From NCBI RefSeq assembly GCF_003627215.1, contig NZ_CP032677.1, positions 3,353,501-3,417,500 on the forward strand: a stretch of DNA of 64,000 nt, written 5' to 3'. The notes under the pieces are model-generated. The model was given only the letters and a program-made list of their open reading frames with translations. It did not search any database and was not told where the DNA came from. Positions 55,317 through 63,939 of the stretch are shown here, one piece after another. Numbering within the stretch: position 1 is the first letter of the stretch; each line of letters begins with the position of its first letter. The DNA comes from Pseudomonas sp. Leaf58. Lineage in GTDB: Bacteria; Pseudomonadota; Gammaproteobacteria; Pseudomonadales; Pseudomonadaceae. The translations under genes were made by a program, and so were the position numbers.

Positions 55317-57482
55317 TTACGCGGCCGCAGCCCCCTTGCCGTCGCCGCTGATTTCGAACTGCCCCACCAGTTTCTCCAGCTTGCTGGCATCCACCTTCAC
55401 TTTCTGCGCGCTGTTCTGCAGCACCTGCGCGGTCTGGCGCATTTCACCGGAAGACTGGTTGACCTGCTCAATGGTTTTGCCATATTCCACGCTGCGCCGG
55501 TTGAGCTGCTGGATGATTGCGAACATTCCTTCCACCGCCTGGTGCAATTGCACGTTCTCGGACGAGGCGTCCTCGGCCAGGCGCAGGCTATTGTCGACAT
55601 CCTGTACGCCCTGCTCCATGAAGCTCACAGCCTGGCGGGTTTCGCCCTGCAGGCCTTGGACCATATGACGAATGTCGTCGGCGGCACGCGAGGTACGCGC
55701 GGCCAGGCTGCGCACCTCGTCGGCCACCACCGCAAAGCCACGGCCATGCTCGCCGGCACGCGCCGCCTCGATGGCGGCATTGAGCGCCAGCAGGTTGGTT
55801 TGGTTGGTGATGTCGCTGATCAACCCAGTGATATTGCCGATCTCGACCATGCGGCTATCGAGCCGCTGCACACTGGACGATGAGCGCGCCACCACATCGC
55901 GGATCGACTGGGTACCCACCTGCACTGCCAGGTACTGCTCGCGAGCGCGGCTGACCACTTCGTCCATGGCCTGCTTCATCTGCTCGGCGCTGACCGAGGC
56001 CTGCTGCAGCTCGCCCAGCTGTTCTTCCATGATCATCATCATCTGGTGCACGGCCTCGGCCACGTCGGCAGAGGTGGCGCTGGCATCGTGGCTGCGGCCG
56101 AGCATCACCTGATTGGTGGCACCGACCGTGCGGCTGGCTTTCACCACCTGCCCCACCACTGCATCCAGGCGGTCGATGAAACTGTTGATCCAGCGTGCCA
56201 TGTCGCCACTCTCGTCATTGGCCTGGGTGCGGGCGTCCAGGCGCTGGCGCAGATTGCCTTCACCCTCGGCGATGGTGCGCAGCACACCACTCATGCCGTT
56301 CAGACGCGCAGCCAGGCGCCGCGGGCCGAGCACGCAGAACAGCAGCGTGGCGGCGAGCATGCTCAAGGCTTCGATGGCATCGTTCAGGCCCTGCGACAGC
56401 CCGGCAAGGTGTTGCACCAGGTAATTGCAACCGAACAGGCCGGCCATGATCGCCACGTAGGGTTTCATCAACCCATAGCTCAGCGAGCGGCGGCGATAGA
56501 CCTCCTCCAGGTCTGCCTCGCACATCATGCCCCAGCGGTCGGGCGACCCCGGTAGCTGGAAGGTGACGCCCTTACCCACCACCGGCACATGGCGGTAGTC
56601 GGCGTAGCCTGGGTAGGTGACGAACAGGTTGGCGCCACAGCGAATGGTTTCGCGCACACCCGGGTGCAGCTCGCGGGTCGACGGGTCAGTGAAGCGCAGC
56701 TCCAGTTCGGTGTGTCGCTGGACCTGTACGGTTGCCCATGGTGTGTGCACGCCGCTCTTGAGGTTCTCACCCTGGGTGAAGGTTGCGTCTTCGAAGCGCG
56801 AGCGCGACAACGCCGTACCGGGCTGGATCGCCGGGTCAAAGCGCGACTGCGCCATAAACAGGTAGTTGTCGCCAGATTCGGCAAAAATATGCCCAGCCTC
56901 ACGCTGGATCAGGTCGCCCAACACATCGTTGGGCACCCGGCCGCACAGGCAGCCAAGGACTTTGCCGGCGGTTTTCAAAGGCTGGTAGAACATCAGCGTC
57001 ACTTCATCGTGGAAGCGTGAAGACGACGGGCCGATGCGCAGGGTCAACGGGTCGCTGTAGGGGCCGTGCAGGAACGGTGCTTTCAGCCCTTGAGTCAGTG
57101 CCGCGAGGTATTCGATACGCGGTGTACCGCGTTGCGGCCAGGTCGAAGCAATGACGTTGCCAGCAACATCGACGACGAACAACTCGGAAAAGTCCTCGGT
57201 TTGCGCCAGCTTGTCCTGCAGCAGGGTGCTGTCGAGTTGGCCGAAACCCGGCGCCAGCAGATCTGCCAACTCAGCCAAATGATCCCATTGTTCGCGCGCC
57301 CAGTTTTGCAACAACCGCACGCGGGTCTGGGCAATGGCTTCGAAGGTTTGCTCAACTTGCGAATAGCTCGCCCGGTTGAGGTAGCACGCCCAGCCCATGC
57401 TGAACTTGCCGGTTTTACCGAACCAGCGCAGCCAGCCCTTTTCACGTGATGACAACTGCATGGAACCACTGGAAAGCGACAT
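55317..57482 (-). CDS. Methyl-accepting chemotaxis protein with N-terminal cytoplasmic-like sensor
   Basis: About 721 residues. There is no membrane helix near the N-terminus; a sensor region of roughly 300 residues (including [20 protein letters not shown], a Cache-like strand pattern) comes first. Two membrane helices follow near residues 330-385 ([18 protein letters not shown] and [16 protein letters not shown]), then a HAMP-like linker ([18 protein letters not shown]) and the signalling hairpin with tip [23 protein letters not shown]. It likely senses a soluble intracellular or peripherally bound ligand. Start chosen at the ATG 57482; ATGs at 57494 and 57503 are possible. It is divergent from pcaIJ, so an aromatic-pathway metabolite could be the signal. 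Confidence 0.82.
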   Translation of the reverse strand: MSLSSGSMQLSSREKGWLRWFGKTGKFSMGWACYLNRASYSQVEQTFEAIAQTRVRLLQNWAREQWDHLAELADLLAPGFGQLDSTLLQDKLAQTEDFSELFVVDVAGNVIASTWPQRGTPRIEYLAALTQGLKAPFLHGPYSDPLTLRIGPSSSRFHDEVTLMFYQPLKTAGKVLGCLCGRVPNDVLGDLIQREAGHIFAESGDNYLFMAQSRFDPAIQPGTALSRSRFEDATFTQGENLKSGVHTPWATVQVQRHTELELRFTDPSTRELHPGVRETIRCGANLFVTYPGYADYRHVPVVGKGVTFQLPGSPDRWGMMCEADLEEVYRRRSLSYGLMKPYVAIMAGLFGCNYLVQHLAGLSQGLNDAIEALSMLAATLLFCVLGPRRLAARLNGMSGVLRTIAEGEGNLRQRLDARTQANDESGDMARWINSFIDRLDAVVGQVVKASRTVGATNQVMLGRSHDASATSADVAEAVHQMMMIMEEQLGELQQASVSAEQMKQAMDEVVSRAREQYLAVQVGTQSIRDVVARSSSSVQRLDSRMVEIGNITGLISDITNQTNLLALNAAIEAARAGEHGRGFAVVADEVRSLAARTSRAADDIRHMVQGLQGETRQAVSFMEQGVQDVDNSLRLAEDASSENVQLHQAVEGMFAIIQQLNRRSVEYGKTIEQVNQSSGEMRQTAQVLQNSAQKVKVDASKLEKLVGQFEISGDGKGAAAA

Positions 57483-57688
57483 TATCTTCACCATATGCGA
57501 CATCGGATGGCAATCTGATAGCAAGTCGCACGCCAACGGCGGGAGTAGTCATTAATCGCTAACTTGGGGCATTCGATGCGCTGCAGCGGTGCAGAAACGC
57601 TATGAGCACGCCCGTGGGCGCACCATTGAGGGGCAACATAGAAAGATTACGGGCGTTGTCTTAAGGGGAACACATAGCGGCCAAAACT

Positions 57689-57722
57689 GCTCGCACATCG
57701 CACAACAGTTCGATAATCGCAC
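57689..57722 (+). promoter_or_regulatory. PcaR-type operator pair upstream of pcaI
   Basis: GTTCGATAATCGCAC (57708-57722) equals the 15-bp sequence recalled as the PcaR binding site of P. putida pca promoters. A related copy GCTCGCACATCGCAC (57689-57703) matches 11 of 15 bases, 4 nt upstream. PcaR with beta-ketoadipate activates pcaIJ. This assignment uses recalled motif knowledge. Confidence 0.7.
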
Positions 57723-57873
57723 AAATTCCGCCAAACCCTCTCTACTGTTGCCCTATCTTGCGGCACGCTATAGCCAAAGTCAGCAAGCAAAGTTCAATGC
57801 TGACTGGCCCCATCGCTTCACGCGCTCCGGCCAGCCCGACAACCATAACTCCAGGAACAACCAGGAGCTCGCC

Positions 57874-58569
57874 TTGATCAATAAAACGTTTGAATCCATC
57901 GCCAGCGCGGTGGAAGGAATCACCGACGGTTCGACCATCATGGTCGGTGGCTTCGGCACAGCCGGCATGCCGTCCGAGCTGATCGACGGCCTGATCGCCA
58001 CCGGTGCTCGCGACCTGACCATCATCAGCAACAATGCCGGCAACGGCGAGATCGGCCTGGCCGCTTTGCTTATGGCGGGTAGCGTGCGCAAGGTGATTTG
58101 CTCGTTCCCGCGCCAGTCCGACTCGTACGTGTTCGACGAACTGTACCGTGCCGGCAAGATCGAACTGGAAGTGGTGCCACAGGGCAACCTGGCCGAGCGT
58201 ATCCGCGCAGCCGGCTCAGGCATTGGTGCCTTCTTCTCGCCAACCGGCTACGGCACCCTGCTGGCTGAAGGCAAGGAAACCCGTGAGATCGACGGCCGTC
58301 AGTACGTGCTGGAAATGCCGCTGCACGCCGACTTTGCGCTGATCAAGGCGCACAAGGGTGACCGCTGGGGCAACCTGACCTACCGCAAGGCCGCCCGCAA
58401 CTTCGGCCCGATCATGGCCATGGCCGCCAAGACCGCCATCGCCCAGGTCGATCAGATTGTCGAACTCGGTGAACTGGACCCGGAGCACATCATCACCCCG
58501 GGTATTTTCGTCCAGCGCGTGGTCGCCGTTTCCGGCGCTGCCGCTTCTTCGATCGCCAAAGCTGTTTGA
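57874..58569 (+). CDS. pcaI: 3-oxoadipate CoA-transferase subunit A
   Basis: A 231-residue subunit of the succinyl-CoA:3-oxoadipate CoA-transferase, the step before thiolysis in the beta-ketoadipate pathway. It contains STIMVGGFGTAGMPSELIDGL (first 20 of the segment) and the HADFALIKAHKGDRWGNL region typical of subunit A. The start is a TTG at 57874, with AGGAG at 7 nt; this gives the usual N-terminus MINKTFESIASAVEG and the known length. Overlong frames upstream are non-coding. Confidence 0.95.
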   Translation: MINKTFESIASAVEGITDGSTIMVGGFGTAGMPSELIDGLIATGARDLTIISNNAGNGEIGLAALLMAGSVRKVICSFPRQSDSYVFDELYRAGKIELEVVPQGNLAERIRAAGSGIGAFFSPTGYGTLLAEGKETREIDGRQYVLEMPLHADFALIKAHKGDRWGNLTYRKAARNFGPIMAMAAKTAIAQVDQIVELGELDPEHIITPGIFVQRVVAVSGAAASSIAKAV

Positions 58570-58577
58570 GGCCTGCC

Positions 58578-59219
58578 ATGACCATCACCAAAAAGCTCTC
58601 CCGTACCGAGATGGCCCAGCGCGTGGCCGCAGACATCCAGGAAGGCGCGTACGTAAACCTGGGCATCGGCGCGCCGACCCTGGTGGCCAACTACTTGGGC
58701 GACAAAGAAGTGTTCCTGCACAGCGAAAACGGCCTGCTGGGCATGGGCCCAAGCCCCGCGCCGGGCGAGGAAGACGATGACCTGATCAACGCCGGCAAGC
58801 AGCACGTGACCCTGCTCACCGGGGGTGCCTACTTCCACCATGCCGATTCGTTCTCGATGATGCGTGGCGGCCACCTGGACATCGCCGTGCTGGGCGCCTT
58901 CCAAGTGTCGGTCAAGGGCGACCTGGCCAACTGGCACACCGGGGCCGAAGGTTCGATCCCTGCCGTAGGCGGCGCGATGGACCTGGCCACTGGCGCCCGC
59001 CAGGTGTTCGTGATGATGGACCATCTGACCAAGACCGGCGAAAGCAAGCTGGTGCCCGAGTGCACCTATCCGCTGACCGGGATCGCGTGCGTCAGCCGCA
59101 TCTACACCGACTTGGCCGTGCTGGAAGTGACGCCTGACGGCCTGAAAGTGGTCGAGATCTGCGCTGATATCGACTTCGACGAACTGCAGAAGCTCAGTGG
59201 CGTACCGCTGATCAAGTAA
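58578..59219 (+). CDS. pcaJ: 3-oxoadipate CoA-transferase subunit B
   Basis: A 213-residue subunit carrying the catalytic glutamate (Glu50) in HSENGLLGMGP. The CoA is held on this residue during transfer. Starts at ATG 58578, 8 nt after the pcaI stop, with GAGG before it. It pairs with PcaI; together they convert 3-oxoadipate to 3-oxoadipyl-CoA using succinyl-CoA. Confidence 0.96.
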   Translation: MTITKKLSRTEMAQRVAADIQEGAYVNLGIGAPTLVANYLGDKEVFLHSENGLLGMGPSPAPGEEDDDLINAGKQHVTLLTGGAYFHHADSFSMMRGGHLDIAVLGAFQVSVKGDLANWHTGAEGSIPAVGGAMDLATGARQVFVMMDHLTKTGESKLVPECTYPLTGIACVSRIYTDLAVLEVTPDGLKVVEICADIDFDELQKLSGVPLIK

Positions 59220-59330
59220 TCCGCGAAAGCGCCGGTAGATGCCCGCCTGCCGGCATTGCCCTCCCCGTACGAACGGTTTGGCCCGCTGGTCAGCCGTTCG
59301 GAACAGGCATCCTCTGCGCAATCTCCATGG

Positions 59331-59349
59331 CTATACCAGCATACGGAGG
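59331..59349 (+). promoter_or_regulatory. RpoS-like -10 and ribosome site of the following gene
   Basis: TGGCTATACC (59328-59337) resembles the extended RpoS -10 (CTATACT). The predicted start is near 59344, so the leader would be very short and GGAGG at 59345-59349 the ribosome site. No clear -35 is needed for RpoS promoters. Confidence 0.5.
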
Positions 59350-59357
59350 GCGTGGTC

Positions 59358-59873
59358 ATGATTGATCCAACAACAGGTATGAAGACGGGTGAGCGTTACT
59401 GCGTGGAGAACGTTGAACGTGCGCACCAGTTCCCAGGTTTCTTTCTCGATGGCAAATATTACCTCGGCCCTGAGCTACTGACCGCTGTAGGTTGGTTGGA
59501 GGGTAAACGCTTCATTTACGACAATCTGGATGCCGCAGGTGAACCCATATTTCCTGATCGGGTAGCAGGAGATATCGAAGACCTGACGCTGACCTTGGTG
59601 GATGGCACAGCACTGAAGCTTTGCAGAGTGGACGTCAGCGCCATGACCGAAAAAAACCAAGCCGGCCACCCGCAGCACGCCGATACAGCGTTGAACCGCA
59701 ACCCAAACACGGCGGAACCTGCAGCAAATCTGCGCGCACCAGCGAGTGGCCCGCAAAGCCTGGACGGTAGCTGGATAAGCCGTAGAGACAAAGCGCCGCT
59801 GTTGTTGAGTGCAGCCGTCATCGGGTTCCTCGCCGGGTTCATCATTACCCATGCCCAACGCAGGCACCGCTGA
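59358..59873 (+). CDS. Protein with C-terminal membrane anchor, unknown
   Basis: A 171-residue protein. The N-terminal 95 residues (GERYCVENVERAHQFPGFFL, GPELLTAVGWLEGKRFIYDN) look folded and acidic; a polar Ala/Pro-rich linker follows; a single membrane helix lies near the C-terminus (APLLLSAAVIGFLAGFIIT) with a basic end. Such tail-anchored proteins face the cytoplasm. ATG at 59358 with GGAGG eight nt upstream. No family recognised; location suggests a stress gene. Confidence 0.75.
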   Translation: MIDPTTGMKTGERYCVENVERAHQFPGFFLDGKYYLGPELLTAVGWLEGKRFIYDNLDAAGEPIFPDRVAGDIEDLTLTLVDGTALKLCRVDVSAMTEKNQAGHPQHADTALNRNPNTAEPAANLRAPASGPQSLDGSWISRRDKAPLLLSAAVIGFLAGFIITHAQRRHR

Positions 59874-59945
59874 AGCGTCGCGGTGGAACTTCGCATAGGG
59901 TCGACGGCCTTCCATTTCATGTCTATCGAAAATGGAGCATCAACG

Positions 59946-60485
59946 ATGAGTGCACAACTGAATGGCAAGCGCGTGGCTTTTCTGGTCACCGATGGCTTTG
60001 AACAGGTGGAGCTGACTGGCCCGCGTGAAGCCTTGGAAAAAAACGGTGCGGTGGTCGACATTTTGTGTGACAAGGAAGGCACTGTGCGCGGCTGGAACCA
60101 CGACCAGCCCGCCGATGCATTTGCAGTGGATGCAACCTTCGACAGTGCCCAGTTCGATCTTTACGATGCCATCGTGTTGCCGGGCGGCGTACAGAATTCC
60201 GACACGATTCGCCTGATACCTGGCGCTCAGCAACTGGTGAAAAGCCACAATTCAGCAAACAAGCCGCTGGCGGTAATCTGCCACGGCGCCTGGTTATTGG
60301 TGTCGACTGGCCTTGCCAAGGGCAAGCGGATGACCAGCTACAAGACCTTGCAGGACGATATTCGCAATGCTGGCGGCACCTGGGTGGATGAAGAAGTGGT
60401 TGTGGACGGCAACCTGATCACCAGCCGCAAGCCTGACGATATCCCGGCCTTCAACGAGCAGTTGATCAGGGCGTTGGCTAGCTGA
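59946..60485 (+). CDS. PfpI/DJ-1 family protein (YhbO-like)
   Basis: A 179-residue protein of the PfpI group. The nucleophile elbow is AVICHGAW with Cys112 and His113, and the conserved glutamate is in DGFEQVEL. Members are called proteases or deglycases that protect against glycation and stress; activity of this one is unproven. ATG at 59946 with GGAG nine nt upstream. Confidence 0.9.
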   Translation: MSAQLNGKRVAFLVTDGFEQVELTGPREALEKNGAVVDILCDKEGTVRGWNHDQPADAFAVDATFDSAQFDLYDAIVLPGGVQNSDTIRLIPGAQQLVKSHNSANKPLAVICHGAWLLVSTGLAKGKRMTSYKTLQDDIRNAGGTWVDEEVVVDGNLITSRKPDDIPAFNEQLIRALAS

Positions 60486-60566
60486 CGTACGCCTTTCTGC
60501 AACGAGGCCCCCAGCCGCGCGTTTGTACCGCTCTGGGGGCCGCGCGCTGTGGCCCAACAGCGTTTA

Positions 60567-61091
60567 TCACGCCAGCTGGATATACACCGAATAGCTAGCC
60601 AGCAGCACCCAAAACACCAGGAAGATCCACGGTGTGCGTAGCGAAAACAGCAATGACTTCCGATGCCCTGACCGGGAGGTCTCAGCTTCGCAAAATAGCG
60701 GTGACTCGTCGTAAGCCAAACCCATCAAGGGCTCGCTGCGCAGCAAATGGCTTTGCTTGAGCTGCCAGTGATCGATGATGTTGTATGCCGCGCGAATGCC
60801 CGGCCAGGCATTGAGCGAACTCAACACCCCAAGCAGCGCCAGGAACGCTGGCACGATCAGGGTGAACATCTCCCCCCACCCTTGGTTAAGGTTGCCCATG
60901 GAAGAGACGAAGGCAATAACCAAAAAGGACTGAGCAGCCAGGTAGGCGTCTGTGCGATTGGCCAGAATGCTGGTTTCGTATTGGATCTCACGCCGGTAAA
61001 AATCCAGGCGCTCCTTGGGAGAGCCGAACATCCTGGCATTGTGCTCGTTTATTTCGTGTTCTGGGGTCGCTGGGGTAATGATTCGAGGCAC
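60567..61091 (-). CDS. Two-helix membrane protein, unknown
   Basis: A 174-residue inner-membrane protein. A soluble N-terminal part (HNARMFGSPKERLDFYRREIQ) is followed by two hydrophobic segments around residues 56-76 and 78-92, a cytoplasmic loop, and a third hydrophobic segment near the C-terminus (TPWIFLVFWVLLASYSVYIQL). The start is GTG at 61091 because AGGAGGA lies 5 nt before it; the TTG used by the longest frame has no such site. It might be distantly related to 2TM effector-type proteins (SLATT), but no partner genes of such systems are nearby. Confidence 0.72.
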   Translation of the reverse strand: MPRIITPATPEHEINEHNARMFGSPKERLDFYRREIQYETSILANRTDAYLAAQSFLVIAFVSSMGNLNQGWGEMFTLIVPAFLALLGVLSSLNAWPGIRAAYNIIDHWQLKQSHLLRSEPLMGLAYDESPLFCEAETSRSGHRKSLLFSLRTPWIFLVFWVLLASYSVYIQLA

Positions 61092-61287
61092 TCGCTCCTC
61101 CTGCAATTGGGCTCCCGGCTATAACAGCGCGCGGAGTTCAATGCGGTAGAACAAGCAATGTCGGCTGAAATTCAATCCAGTTGCCAACCTTGCACCGCTC
61201 GTCGCAGGCATCGCGCATTGAAACCAACGCATAGGCGCCAGACCTTTCCAACCGGTATGAGCATTCTCTAACCCAGGAGCTTCTACC

Positions 61288-62145
61288 ATGCGAGACTTTC
61301 CGACGCCCCCCTTCCCGTCCCAGCCGCAACACGTCCCAGGCTCTCAGCGCAAGATGGAGCCGTATCCGGACTGTGGTGAGCAGTCGTATACCGGCCATAG
61401 TCGATTAACAGGCAAGATCGCCCTGATTACCGGAGGTGACAGTGGCATTGGGCGGGCGGTTGCCATTGCCTATGCCCGCGAAGGTGCCGACGTTGCCATC
61501 GCCTATCTCAATGAGCATGAAGACGCGCAAGAAACCGCGCGCTGGGTCAAGGCTGCAGGCCGACAATGCCTTTTGCTACCTGGAGACCTGGCGCAGAAGC
61601 AACATTGCTATGACATCGTTGAAAAGACCGTCAAACAGTTCGGTCGCATCGACATCCTGGTCAACAACGCCGCCTTCCAGATGTCCCACGAGACCCTGGG
61701 AGAAATCGAAGATGATGAATGGGTAAAAACCTTCGATACCAACATCACCGCTATCTTCCGTATCTGTCAGGCCGCGTTGCCGTCCATGCCGAAGGGCAGT
61801 TCAATCATCAACACGAGCTCGGTCAACTCCGACGACCCGTCGCCAAAGTTGCTGGCCTACGCCACGACCAAAGGCGCTATTGCCAACTTCACCGCTGGCT
61901 TGGCCCAGTTGCTTGGCAGCAAGGGTATTCGGGTCAACAGCGTGGCGCCCGGCCCCATCTGGACGCCCTTGATCCCGGCTACCATGCCCGACGAAGCGGT
62001 GAAAAACTTCGGTTCCAGCTACCCTATGGGGCGTCCAGGGCAGCCTGTTGAAGTCGCGCCGATCTACGTGCTGCTGGGCTCCGATGAGGCCAGCTACATC
62101 AGCGGTTCACGCTACGCCGTCACCGGCGGCAAACCCATCCTTTAA
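61288..62145 (+). CDS. SDR family oxidoreductase (YghA-like)
   Basis: A 285-residue short-chain dehydrogenase with an N-terminal extension (PTPPFPSQPQHVPGSQRKM) typical of the YghA group. NAD(P) motif TGGDSGIGRA near residue 48, NNAAFQM, catalytic Ser in INTSSVNSD and YATTKGA, ending SRYAVTGGKPIL. These enzymes often appear in stress regulons. ATG with AGGAG seven nt upstream. Hairpin 62152-62173 follows. Confidence 0.9.
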   Translation: MRDFPTPPFPSQPQHVPGSQRKMEPYPDCGEQSYTGHSRLTGKIALITGGDSGIGRAVAIAYAREGADVAIAYLNEHEDAQETARWVKAAGRQCLLLPGDLAQKQHCYDIVEKTVKQFGRIDILVNNAAFQMSHETLGEIEDDEWVKTFDTNITAIFRICQAALPSMPKGSSIINTSSVNSDDPSPKLLAYATTKGAIANFTAGLAQLLGSKGIRVNSVAPGPIWTPLIPATMPDEAVKNFGSSYPMGRPGQPVEVAPIYVLLGSDEASYISGSRYAVTGGKPIL

Positions 62146-62151
62146 CGAAAC

Positions 62152-62173
62152 AGGCTCGCCAAAAAGCGAGCCT
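62152..62173 (+). terminator. Hairpin after the SDR gene
   Basis: AGGCTCGC-CAAAAA-GCGAGCCT, an 8-bp stem; no T-run follows, so termination may be weak. Confidence 0.55.
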
Positions 62174-62300
62174 CACCCGCTGATTTTTCCGGATACTTTC
62201 AGGCTATGTTTACTGCATGGGATGGGCGGGCAAACGTTGCGATGAACTAATCAAGGCTGGATTGCGTCCACCGCGAAACAACAAGCGAGTCGATTTTCGA

Positions 62301-62804
62301 ATGGCCAGCGAACCCGTATTAGCTGCACTTAGCTATCTCAAAGACAACCGGTTGATTTTGACGACTGCGGAGTCGTGTACCGCTGGCTGCATAGTGGCGT
62401 TGTTAGCGGCAGTGCCCGGTACCGGAGAGGTGCTGGAAAGTGGCTATGTCGTCTACTCCCCCAGCGCTAAGAAGCGCTTGCTCGGCGTAAGCGCCGAAAC
62501 CATCGAACGCTACGGCCTTACCAGCGAGGCGGTGGCCTGGGAAATGGCCTTGGGCGCATTGAGAGACAGCGATGCCAACGTGGTGATTGCCACCACCGGT
62601 GTGGCTGGGCCTGCAGCTGAATCAGGCATACCGCCGGGCACCCTGTGTTTTGCCTGGGCGTTTGCCGGCGACACGCCAGCCGTTTTCACCCGCACCCAAC
62701 GTTTTTTCGGTGAGCGGTCAGAGGTTATGCGCCAGGGGGCACTGTTCGGTCTGACCAGAATTGCCCACTATCACCAACGCTGGCTGCGCGGCGAGCGCGC
62801 TTGA
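62301..62804 (+). CDS. CinA C-terminal domain protein (nicotinamide-nucleotide amidase type)
   Basis: A 167-residue stand-alone CinA-C domain. The motif TTAESCTAGCIVALLA near residue 21 has the catalytic Ser, with VVIATTGVAGPAAESGIPPGTL later. PncC-like members deamidate NMN to nicotinic acid mononucleotide. An unlinked paralogue probably serves housekeeping NMN recycling; this copy sits among stress genes. ATG at 62301. Confidence 0.88.
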   Translation: MASEPVLAALSYLKDNRLILTTAESCTAGCIVALLAAVPGTGEVLESGYVVYSPSAKKRLLGVSAETIERYGLTSEAVAWEMALGALRDSDANVVIATTGVAGPAAESGIPPGTLCFAWAFAGDTPAVFTRTQRFFGERSEVMRQGALFGLTRIAHYHQRWLRGERA

Positions 62805-62814
62805 GGGCGTGAAG

Positions 62815-63321
62815 ATGGCGGAAGATGAACGGCTATCGAGGAGTCATCCAGTGCAAGAGGACATGCCGATGCAGCGGCGTGTCTGGCGTTTCGAGCGAGT
62901 GGGCTGGTACGTGCTCGTGGTTATCGTGCTGCTTGGCTTGGGCGGGCTATTTGGTGATGGCCCGTTAAGTGATGCCAAGGTGGTGAGCCAGGATGGTCGG
63001 TTAAAAGTTGAATATCAGCGCCTGAGTCGCAGTGGTACGACCGACAGCCTGTTCATCACCGTTCAAGGCCACCCTGGCCAGCCGGTGATGGTAGAGCTTG
63101 AGGGGACGCTACTGCGTCAAGCCAGTATCGAGACGATACAGCCACAACCGCAAGTTTCGCTGTCACATGGCCCGGCTCTGTTGCTGCAACTGGGCACCAG
63201 CAAAGACGGCTTAGCCACTTTGTACCTGACGCTGCGCAGTGAGCACGTGGGCACTTTGGAGGGCGCCGTCAGCGCCGGCCCGACCAGCGCAGTGCACTTT
63301 TCCACGTTCATGTACCCCTAG
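62815..63321 (+). CDS. Membrane-anchored protein next to DUF421 gene
   Basis: A 168-residue protein with one membrane segment at about residues 29-47 (GWYVLVVIVLLGLGGLFG) and a beta-rich periplasmic domain (LKVEYQRLSRSGTTDSLFITV and others). ATG at 62815 with GAGGG seven nt upstream. It precedes the DUF421 gene by 9 nt; the two probably form a complex. No family name known to me. Confidence 0.8.
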   Translation: MAEDERLSRSHPVQEDMPMQRRVWRFERVGWYVLVVIVLLGLGGLFGDGPLSDAKVVSQDGRLKVEYQRLSRSGTTDSLFITVQGHPGQPVMVELEGTLLRQASIETIQPQPQVSLSHGPALLLQLGTSKDGLATLYLTLRSEHVGTLEGAVSAGPTSAVHFSTFMYP

Positions 63322-63330
63322 GAGTGCGTC

Positions 63331-63774
63331 ATGGACTCGATCCTCCGCGCAGCCGGGATGTACGTCGCACTCGTGCTGCTGTTTCGCGTGGCCGGGCGGC
63401 GCTCGCTGGCTGACCTGACCACCTTCGATTTCGTCTTGCTGCTGATCATTGGGGAAGCCACCCAGCAGGCACTGCTGGGTGAGGATTTTTCGTTCACCAA
63501 CGCCATGCTGGTGATCGCTACGCTGATCGTTCTAGATGTGGGCCTATCGCTGGCGAAACTCTCCTCCAAGCCGTTGGCCCGGCTTCTGGATGGGCACGCC
63601 ACGCTGGTTGTTGAAAACGGGCGATTCCTTCACCAACGAATGCGGCGGGTACGCCTTACCGAGGACGATATTCTTGAGTCCGCGCGCGACAGCCAAGGTA
63701 TCGAGCACATCGAGCAGGTGAAATTTGCCATCGTCGAGCGTAATGGCAAGATCTCGTTTATTCGCGTCGACTAA
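63331..63774 (+). CDS. DUF421/YetF family membrane protein
   Basis: A 147-residue protein of the YetF family: three hydrophobic segments at the N-terminus (ILRAAGMYVALVLLFRVAG; TFDFVLLLIIGEATQQALLG; NAMLVIATLIVLDVGLSLA), then a soluble YetF domain (RLLDGHATLVVENGRFLHQ, MRRVRLTEDDILESARDSQG). Biochemical role not established. ATG with AGGAG five nt upstream. Coupled with the upstream anchored protein. Confidence 0.9.
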   Translation: MDSILRAAGMYVALVLLFRVAGRRSLADLTTFDFVLLLIIGEATQQALLGEDFSFTNAMLVIATLIVLDVGLSLAKLSSKPLARLLDGHATLVVENGRFLHQRMRRVRLTEDDILESARDSQGIEHIEQVKFAIVERNGKISFIRVD

Positions 63775-63939
63775 GGCGTGGAGCTGGCTCCGCAATCATC
63801 AGGGGATGAACTACGCTTTAAAGCAACACCGCAGATCGAAGAAACATTGCACAGGGCCGTTACGGCCAAATGTTGGTGGTAAGGGAATGGCCATTCTTCG
63901 GGATCGACACCCTCATCGCCATCAGCCGGGGTACGCTCC

